From Pristionchus mayeri (Eukaryota; Nematoda; Chromadorea; Rhabditida; Neodiplogasteridae): a stretch of DNA of 64,000 nucleotides. Numbering within the stretch: position 1 is the first letter of the stretch; each line of letters opens with the position of its first letter. This document shows positions 56,940 to 64,000 of the stretch, piece after piece. The notes beneath the pieces were generated by a model. The model was not told the origin of the DNA and did no database searches. It saw only the letters and a list, made by a program, of their open reading frames with translations. Position numbers and translations under genes: made by a program. Location of the stretch: contig BTRK01000002.1 of NCBI GenBank assembly GCA_036245805.1, positions 21,569,067 to 21,633,066 of the forward strand, written 5' to 3'.

Positions 56940-58022
56940 ATGGTTAACGTCCCCAAGACCAGAAGGACGTTCTGCGACGGCAAGTGCCGTAAGCACACCA
57001 ACCACAAGGTCACCCAGTACAAGAAGGGAAAGGATTCCGCCTTCGCTCAGGGTATGGCTCATTATTTGTATTTCAAAAATTATATTACCTTACCCCTGTT
57101 GTTGTGTGAGGTTTTGAAATATTCTATAATTACAGAAAATTGATTCCTTTACACGAGCAGTATGACCTTAGGAAAATGGCGAGAGAAAAAACCAGTATCC
57201 TGACCAGTTGGTGGGGTTTTGCCAACCAACTGGTTAGGATACTGGTTGACTACTGGTCAACCAGTGGTTGAGGCCTACAGTATGCCAGTTTAGAGGGTCA
57301 GATAGAATATTCATTCTCAGGAAGAGGAGTGTCCCTTACGATAGTCAATTCTCGCGTGGAACTTTCTTATTTCGGGAGTACCTATATTCAAATACGATCG
57401 TTGAGATCGTAGAACCAGCCATGGCTTTCTCTTAAGCGTATATGCTGTGTCAGTGCTCCCTACTCGCGCCGGGTTAGAGAATGCTACTCCTAACCAGTGC
57501 AGGGCAATGGTTGACCACTGGTCAGGGACTTGGTCAAACACCGGATTACACAAACCCTACCCCTAACTGATCAACAACTGGTTGGAAGAAACCAGGGTAT
57601 GGCAATATTTAATAGTGCAGTAAACTTAAAAATGTAAACTTAAAAATAGCTGTTGTCACCGATTTCTACTGATATTTCACTGTGTAACGAAATGGGAGTA
57701 GATGGCTATGCTGCACAATTGCTATCTTCGACATTTATTAGATCCTATCCTCCATTTCTACTAAACTATTTATTTATTTTTAAGAAATTACTATCGTAGT
57801 CATCACCTAATTTCAGGTCGTAGACGTTACGACAGCAAGCAGGCCGGATTCGGAGGTCAGACCAAGCCCATCTTCAGGAAGAAGGCCAAGACCACCAAGA
57901 AGATCGTGCTCAGAATGGAGTGCGCTGAGTGCAAGCACCGCAAGCAGCTCCCCATCAAGAGATGCAAGCACTTTGAGCTGGGAGGACAGAAGAAGTCCAA
58001 GGGAGGAGTTATTCAGTTCTAA
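56940..58022 (+). CDS. rpl-44: 60S ribosomal protein eL42 (L44/L36A)
   Basis: Two exons, 56940-57051 and 57817-58022: [37 protein letters not shown], then [39 protein letters not shown] and [20 protein letters not shown]. This is the complete 105-residue protein with the four cysteines of its zinc site (C12, C17, and the CAEC pair). It sits in the large-subunit E site. The intron contains an unrelated repeat (57190-57600). A possible trans-splice acceptor precedes the ATG by 6 nt. Confidence 0.97.
57190..57600. repeat. ACTGGTTGG-rich repeat in the rpl-44 intron
   Basis: The motif CCAACTGGTT / AACCAGTTGG recurs in both orientations (57194, 57230, 57488, 57570), with AACCAGTATCC near the left and an inverted GGATACTGGTT just after. 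It may be a small inverted-repeat element, but exact ends are not clear. Confidence 0.55.
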
Positions 58023-58432
58023 GCCTTTCTTGTTCTCTTGTTGTTTGATGGCTCAATATCCATTGATAAAGAGTCTTGTTCTTCAATGCGTCTTCTCCCA
58101 CTAATGGATTATGCTTAATCTTTTCATACGTTGCACATCGTTTCGTATCTGATATGGGAGGTGTTAAGGTTGATGTTCTTTCTAAAGATGATTTACTTTT
58201 CGAATTAAGAATCTAACAGATAGTCAAAGATTTTTTTACCTTCATTGGTTGTTTCGATGCTAGGTGCTATAAAGGGGCTGAAGGGAGAAACAACATGGTA
58301 CAGCGAGGTGTTAAATGGAGAAATATGAATATTTATTGGGCTTATTATTAGGCCGCCTCATGGAAGTATTGGAAGAAAGTAGATGGTGTTCATCCGATTA
58401 AATAATTCAATACTTATTGATAGGTTAGCCGG
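58023..58432. other. 410-nt same-strand gap between rpl-44 and the FHA gene
   Basis: No gene. TTATTGATAG ends at 58423, 9 nt before the downstream ATG, and is acceptor-like. Confidence 0.5.
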
Positions 58433-61400
58433 ATGTTTCGACTTGTAAAGGAGGCTTCACGAGGTTCGCCTTTAATTTGGAGCTGTTTGATGTTACATTT
58501 TTAGATATTGCTCTTTGCGTTCTTGATAGCTCACATACGAATGCAAAGATCGGACGGGATCCAAAAACATGCACAGTGCAGCTAGGAACGAAAGCAGTTG
58601 CTGTTTCTAGAGAGCATGCAGATTTACAATGGAGTTCGGTATGATGTCGCATGTATGTCCCATGTATACGCTAAATGTATTATAGAGCGGGGTCACGATT
58701 AACGATACGTCCTCGTTCGGAACTCTCGTCAACGGAGAGAAAATTCTCAAGGCTTGAAAAGTTTTGTGGTTTAGAATCATCTATTTTTTTCTTAGAGCTC
58801 AAAGTTGCTGAAAGGCGGCGAACGAGTCAAGATTGGACAGACGGAATTTATTCTGGAGAAATTGGAAGTTGAGAAGTCAGGGCCGAAGGCAATTTCGCCT
58901 GCGGACCAGAAGAAAACGAGTGCCAAGAACTCGATTACTTCCTATTTCACCAAAGTTTATATCTCTATTAGAATTATTGGGGTGTCCGGAAAGTTCGTAT
59001 AATGCTTCGGAAAAAAGTCAGTTCGCGATCAAATGCAGTGATTGCGCAATCTGTTTGTCAACAATGTATTGCATCATTCTGACGTTGAGTAGTGAGAGGA
59101 TTTAATCAGTCTCCTAGTTGCTACATTTATTCTTGTGATGGACTCCCATCTCTACCTCCGAGCAGTTTTACTTCATTACTACCGTCTTGGCCGATCCGTG
59201 AAGGAGGCCCACTCTGCCCTGGCCCAGTCGGAAGGAGCTGACGCCCCCTCCATACCCTTCTGCTATAAGTGGTTCTCCCGCTTCAAGAAAGGGGAGTTTG
59301 GTCTCGATGATCAACCCCGCTCTGGACGCCCTCCCTCCCTCGATCAGCCTCTCGTGCTCCGCACACTGAAGCGCAAGCCCATGGCCAGTGTGCGTGAGTT
59401 GAAGAAGGATACTGGTACTCCCAGATCAACGGTGTCCGATATCCTCCATCGATCTGGGAAGAAGCCGAAACTCCCACAAGTGATTCCCCATGGCCTCTCC
59501 CCCGAACAGCTGAAAAATCGTGTTCAAGTCTGTCGGGAATTACTCCATCGTAGATCCAATCTTCGATGGGTCAATTCCATCATCGCTACAGATGAGGAGT
59601 GGATCACGTACGATAACCCTGTGAGGAGACTGCAATGGGTGGATGCAGATGAGAAGCCCACGCCCGTCCCGAAGAAGGAAGAGCACGGAAAGAAGGAACT
59701 CCTCTGCTTCCTCTTCTCAGTGCTCGGTCCCATCTACTGGGAGATCCTCGCCCCTGGCACCAGCATCAATGCCGACCTCTTCTCTGAACAACTGGAAGAT
59801 GTCGCGATCAGAGTCCCTCCGAGACTCCTGAACCAGGGAAAAATCTTCTTCTGATGGACAATGCTCGCCCACATCGAGCGAAGATGACCCAGAAGAAAAT
59901 GGACGAGCTGAAGATCGAGAGGATTCCCCATCCACCGTATTCCCCGGATCTCTCCCCATGCGACTACCACTGCTTCCACTCTCTCTCTGACTTCTGCAAA
60001 GGAAAAAAGTTCAAGAATCGAGATGAAGTTGTGAGGGCTTTCGTGAACTGGGCGGTCTCGAAGAAACCCGCATTCTGGAAGAGAGGAATCGAGACCCTGC
60101 CCAATCGCTGGAGGGTGGTAGTGAGAAAGAAGGGGGCATACATTGGTCACTGAGAATTGTAAAGCATTGAATAAAAAATAAAAACAAAAAATTATACGAA
60201 CTTTCCGGACACCCAATAGATAATCGTTGTGCGTTTTATAGAAAAATGCCGCGCTTCAAGAGGAGTCGCAACCAGCTGAAGTTTCTATCAGGAAAATACT
60301 AGCTACCGAAACACCTTCAGAGTGAGTATCTCCTTTTCATATTTGTTCAGATCGTAGATCAGGCTCAATCATTGTTAAACCGGGCAGTTCATCGTCAGTA
60401 TGGCTACCTTATATTATCGGATTCTTTTTTTTATAATTGACGGGTTGACGTACCTCTTGAAGGAGTCAGAAATCTGAGAAGGCGTCATCGCAGTCCACGA
60501 GTCGTAAACCTGTTAGGGGTGGACCACAAAGAGTCAATCCACTCTTCCGTTTGGACGAAGAGGAGGAACCCGCAGTGGACAATGCAAAAGGAACAATACT
60601 CGCTGTTGAAACTCCGTCCGAGTGAGTCAAACTATTTGTTTCGGATATTGATGCAGACGGATGAGATATGATAAAGCGGATTCAGTTCTGTCCCATCTCC
60701 GAAGGTGGCTACCAGTATTCCCTCTTCTATTTGTGCACCCACGAAGCAAGGTCTTCCTAGATTTATCTTATTTCGAAGTTATTAAAACATATCTCATATA
60801 CTTAAAAAATTATTCCAAAATACATGGTAGTATCGAGGCAATAATTCCATAAATGCAGCTAATTACACAATGGAGAAGAAGATGAAAATTTCGCTGTTTG
60901 CGAAGCCGAGTCTACGACAGAGAACTCAGAAACCGATTCAATGTAGAGCTGTAGATGATGATGTAGTGGAGATAGAGGCGAGTGGATCTCCCTCGATCGG
61001 AGCTGCTACTTCAGTGTGAGTGTTTTGCCAATTCGGGGGGGGGGGGGGGCGGACATCTCCGCAACGGAGTACCATTCGCTTGACAGAAGGAGTAGCAATA
61101 TGTGAGTTGTTGCATTTTTACCAGTATGTGCTCCCGCACTTTAGCATATCTAAATTTTGTTACCAGGCGACCATGAGTTTCAACGTATAGGGGTTCATGG
61201 ATATCCACAAACCATGAACCCCGGGTCTTTGATTTCGGGTAAAACTCAATATCGCCTGATAACAAAATTTATATATGCTAATGTGGGGGAGCACATACTG
61301 GTAACAATGCAACAACTCCCATGTTGCTATTCCTTCTGTCAAGCGAATGGTACTTCGTTGCGGAAATGTCCGCCCCCGCCAATTCGTACTGAAAATGATA

Positions 61401-62640
61401 TATTAGGGTGTTTATAGCTATGGGTGTTTTAATGATAAAAGCATATATAATTCGCAGATTGGATGATAAATTTGCTCGCCCGAGTTTTCCTCATACTCGA
61501 TCACAAGTTACGACCAATGGCTCTAGTGAGAACACTTTTCTTTTTTATCTATAGAGTAGATTTAATTCTACAATGATTGTACAAGCATCAGGATCACAGC
61601 ATAAGTGCGTGTGGAATGTCCTTCCTCGCTTTCATTCAATCTATGTTTTCAGTGTCTGAGTCGTCGACTCCGGGAACCGGGAACAGAAACAAGTCGAGGA
61701 ATTCCAGGTTTCTTTATATTTTTTATATGTATTACTCTTTACACCTATAGAGACCAATACATGGTTAAGAAAATAACTACCGTACTCAACCACAACTCAC
61801 AATTATTTCGAAATACGGTCAACGAGTTTATCAGTGGATTCTTTGCACATATAAGTGCACTTCCACCACAGGAAGTGGGACATGTCAAGAACAATTGGTG
61901 TACCCTTCATATTTTTCCGATTTCATTTTCTAATTTTTTACAAAATATAGAGCTGCAGCGATATTGGCAAACACAACAGGGTTAAATTTTCGTGATAATT
62001 ACATATTGATCCCTCCGAACAGTAGGTAGGAATATCATCTTAGAGGAAAGTTAAGCCGATTTCAATTTTGTTGCATTAATTTAGCATGGCACTGTCCTAG
62101 CAGTGCTTTCCCGAGAGCCCAGTTTAGAAGTCGGAATCTACATGTACCACTACCCTTACTTTTGTGTCTTGTTCTATGTTCAAATTGCAGCGATGAGATG
62201 AAGGAGGTGAATGCCTCCTCCATCGCCACTCAAATTATGCCACCCACCCGGATACCCATCGCACAGAGACAGAAGGAACCTGCAGGTACACTGGTGTTTC
62301 CAAATTAATATTTTTGTGGTAGCGTACTTTCACTTTCTGGGCACAACATAAAAGGGGATTGTTATGTTGTGTCCGAAAAGTATTTGTCTTGATGAAAATC
62401 GTGCTAATTGCAAAATATTAAATAAAAAAATAAAAAGTTAAAATACTTTCCGGACACCCCAATAACTGAAGAGAACTTTTCATTGGAATATATCCAAATT
62501 GTCAGTTTTTGGGAGGTATTTATGGTAATGTGGCTGAAGGATCGGCGAGTGAGCCTCCACGGAAGAAAACCAAGTCCATATTCGCTGAGCACTTCAAACA
62601 ACAGAAGAAATTTGAGAACAACAAGCCCAGAGAGAAGTGA
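58433..62640 (+). CDS. FHA-domain protein, possible nibrin (NBS1)
   Basis: The start MFRLVKEASRD (58433) leads to an FHA domain: ALCVLDSSHTNAKIGRDPKT, AVAVSREHADLQWSS, GVTINDTSSFGTLVNGEKIL and LLKGGERVKIGQTEFILEKL. The GRD, SREH and GTLVNG motifs bind phosphothreonine in known FHA domains. After an intron carrying a whole mariner, low-complexity exons follow (LQEESQPAEVSIRKILATET, PVRGGPQRVNPLFRLDEEEE, MEKKMKISLFAKPSLRQRTQ, EVNASSIATQIMPPTRIPIA), ending EPPRKKTKSIFAEHFKQQKK and NNKPREK at 62640. An N-terminal FHA with a long disordered tail fits nibrin, the regulatory subunit of the MRE11-RAD50 DNA-break complex, but no BRCT or MRE11-binding motif could be confirmed. Two ILA(T/V)ETPSE units are repeated. 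Confidence 0.72.
58977..60216 (+). mobile_element. mariner element, 1.24 kb, nearly complete
   Basis: The ends are TTGGGGTGTCCGGAAAGTTC and its inverted partner GAACTTTCCGGACACCCAA, continuing GTAT/ATAC, with flanking TA on both sides. It contains a mariner transposase with one frameshift. It lies in an intron of the FHA gene, in the same orientation. Confidence 0.95.
59135..60153 (+). pseudogene. mariner transposase, one frameshift
   Basis: The first part (59135-59854) opens MDSHLYLRAVLLHYYRLGRS, then the helix-turn-helix region and RSGRPPSLDQP, IPHGLSPEQLKNRVQ and the first catalytic Asp in ATDEEWITYDN. The second part (from 59854, other frame) has MDNARPHRAK with the second Asp and YSPDLSPCDYHCF with the third. 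The spacing is 34 residues, giving the mariner D,D34D signature. The frame changes in a GGGAAAAATC run near 59839-59845 (one base fewer than expected). The end KKGAYIGH matches the family. One base away from coding, so the insertion is young. Confidence 0.93.
61029..61387. mobile_element. fold-back element in an FHA-gene intron
   Basis: The left arm begins TTGCCAATTCGGGGG...CGGACATCTCCGCAACG. The right arm, inverted, ends CGTTGCGGAAATGTCCG...CCAATTCG. The arms are about 160 bp with scattered mismatches. A small inner palindrome, GGGGTTCATGG...CCATGAACCCC, lies at the centre (61190-61222). Confidence 0.85.
62364..62462 (+). mobile_element. 99-bp internal-deletion derivative of mariner
   Basis: The left end TTGTGTCCGAAAAGTATTT and the right end AAATACTTTCCGGACACCCC pair as mariner-like terminal repeats. 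The left end differs at a few bases from the 58977 element. A TA flanks both sides. Only AT-rich DNA remains inside. Confidence 0.8.
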
Positions 62641-63267
62641 GATTTTTGCTTATTATCATTGACATTAGTTCAGCATTAGTTAGCATTTACTGTGTTAACA
62701 GAACGCTCACCCATTGGTGTTGGCTGCGTGGGAAAAGACTAATCTTTTGCGCGTGAACGATCAAATTGTCTAATTGCTACCTTCGTGGGTCAGCCGGTCC
62801 TATAGGTCACAATGTATAACTTATTTGTTGCTTTAGATTACGGTATGATTACCGTATAGATCACATATCGGGTCATGGTGAGTAGGGTTAGCAATTCGAG
62901 ATAACGATACTCGTTGCATTGTTGCCTTTAATGGAGGAGAGTGGAGGGATGGTATCAATATTGACACTCGTTTCAATATTGACACGCTTTTTGTACGCGC
63001 GCACTCACCTCACTCCTCTCCAGATTGTAACATTGCAATATCTCACCCGCATTTCCAACCTAACAGTGGGAGTGCACTGTTAGCTTGAAGCCATAGATGG
63101 GAAGAGGCTGAAGCGGACAACTCAATATCCGTGGGGTCGAGGGTCAAAACAGGGAAGATGGTGGTGAACAAGTGTATTTCTAGGATGGGTTGGAGTTCCG
63201 AACCGGTGGTGTCTTGAAGCTGACTTAAAGGTGCCCATCTATGCTTGCAGCATAGTTTGATTGCAGT
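62641..63267. other. intergenic, nothing recognised
   Basis: Downstream of the FHA gene. No coding exons. Confidence 0.5.
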
Positions 63268-63957
63268 TGTGCACGATACAATCGGGGGGAGCCCATCCGG
63301 ATGGGCACCCCCCCCCTCGACGTATAGGGGGTCATGGTCAAAAATCGATCGGTAGGTCAAGACTAAGTACCATAACCAATCGATAGTACAGTACACCCTG
63401 AGACCGTATATGGATACCGTAACCCGCGAATATCGCAAACTAACTTTATTTTTAAAAAGTCCTGGCACCGTGCCCAATCGATTGTACAGTACCCAAATCA
63501 CTACCGTAACCCAGTTACATGGGTCAGATCCAGTTCCTTGGGTCAAACATTGTCAAACACTTATAAAAATCCTAAGTCGATTATAAAATTATTCTACAGT
63601 AACGAGATATACGGTAGGATAATTACAAATAATTTTACTATCAATTTTAAAATTTTAGAAAAATGTTTCACCCAAGGAACTGGATCTGACCCATGGAACT
63701 GGGTTACGGTAGTGACTTGGGTACTGTAGAATCGATTGGGCACGGTGCCAGGACTTTTTAAAAATAAAGTTAGTTTGCGATATTCGCGGGTTACGGTATC
63801 CATATACGGTCTCAGGGTGTACTGTACTATCGATTGGTTATGGTACTTAGTCTTGACCTACCGATCGATTTTTTACCATGACCCCCTCCTATACGTCGAG
63901 AGGGGGTGCCCATCCGGATGGGCTCCTCCCCCCCCCCCGATACAATCCCTGCACATC
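63268..63957. mobile_element. fold-back element with about 0.29 kb arms
   Basis: The left arm (GTGCACGATACAATCGGGGG...) and right arm (...CCCCCGATACAATCCCTGCAC) are inverted copies. Both contain GCCCATCCGGATGGGC, the 16-bp perfect palindrome (63290-63305 and 63908-63923), then GACGTATAGG, GACCTACCGATCGAT and CGGTTACGGTATCC-type segments. The spacer is about 120 bp near 63610 and AT-rich. A related CCATGGGTCAAAC piece lies in the D2HGDH intron near 30768. Confidence 0.9.
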
Positions 63958-64000
63958 TATGTTTGATTGTGATTTCTGTAGAGAACATGTAAGATGTTGA

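Noticed and set aside
59734..60216. 160-codon minus frame across mariner
   Set aside because: Antisense to the transposase; the plus strand holds the D,D34D triad.
61011..61417. Short frames on both strands of the fold-back element
   Set aside because: Nearly the same peptide appears on both strands because the arms are inverted copies; not genes.
63043..63966. Frames repeated on both strands (share a segment GTVPGLFKNKVSLRYSR)
   Set aside because: Produced by the two arms of the fold-back element; no sign of a real coding exon.

Overview
This is eukaryotic DNA, almost certainly from a free-living nematode. The evidence is dense genes on both strands, many 40-60 nt introns, pyrimidine-rich AG sites just upstream of start codons (the form of spliced-leader acceptors), a cuticle-collagen-type gene, MATH/BTB genes, and ShKT-domain proteins including a ShKT-heme peroxidase. 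Several gene models were built by hand by joining exons through GT-AG introns that keep frame. Family names come from remembered conserved sequence, since no database search was possible. The species cannot be named; a rhabditid or diplogastrid is likely.

Layout. 0-8 kb: a small secreted double-ShKT protein (-), an APMAP/strictosidine-synthase-like membrane hydrolase (-), a 0.9 kb mariner-type non-autonomous element, and an SPOP-like MATH-BTB adaptor (-). 8-11.3 kb: no gene seen. 11.3-16.3 kb: a NADAR-domain gene (+) whose C-terminal tail is a row of in-phase repeated exons, then an orphan coiled-coil gene (+) with one in-frame UGA. 16.9-23.3 kb: an rpl-18 pseudogene (-), a BRI3-like membrane protein (-), a divergent MATH/BTB protein (-) and two uncharacterised + genes. 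24.5-27.8 kb: an uncharacterised acidic protein (-) and an RRM protein (-). 28.5-32.6 kb: TFIIE-beta and D-2-hydroxyglutarate dehydrogenase (+), close enough to be an operon. 33.1-36.9 kb: ras-2 (-) and the prenyl-binding protein PDE6D/pdl-1 (+), head to head. 38.8-44.7 kb: ATP synthase epsilon and EHS-1/EPS15 (+), another possible operon. 45.5-53 kb: a short, extremely acidic protein and the ShKT peroxidase (+). 55.3-58 kb: a frameshifted collagen (-) and ribosomal protein eL42 (+). 58.4-62.6 kb: a FHA-domain, nibrin-like gene (+) with a mariner inside it.

Mobile DNA is the second theme. There are two hAT-type copies with perfect 8-bp target duplications, a mariner with a nearly intact transposase, its 0.1 kb deletion derivative, a MITE family ending in TTAAAGTTACCCAACA, and several fold-back elements. 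One of these is a multi-layer nested palindrome at 53.4-55.3 kb, and another is a perfect 97-bp inverted repeat. Most lie in introns, and the genes seem to tolerate them.

The most unusual items are: the NADAR gene with its recently duplicated tail exons; the shared promoter of ras-2 and pdl-1, whose products belong to one prenyl-trafficking pathway; and the layered palindromes.
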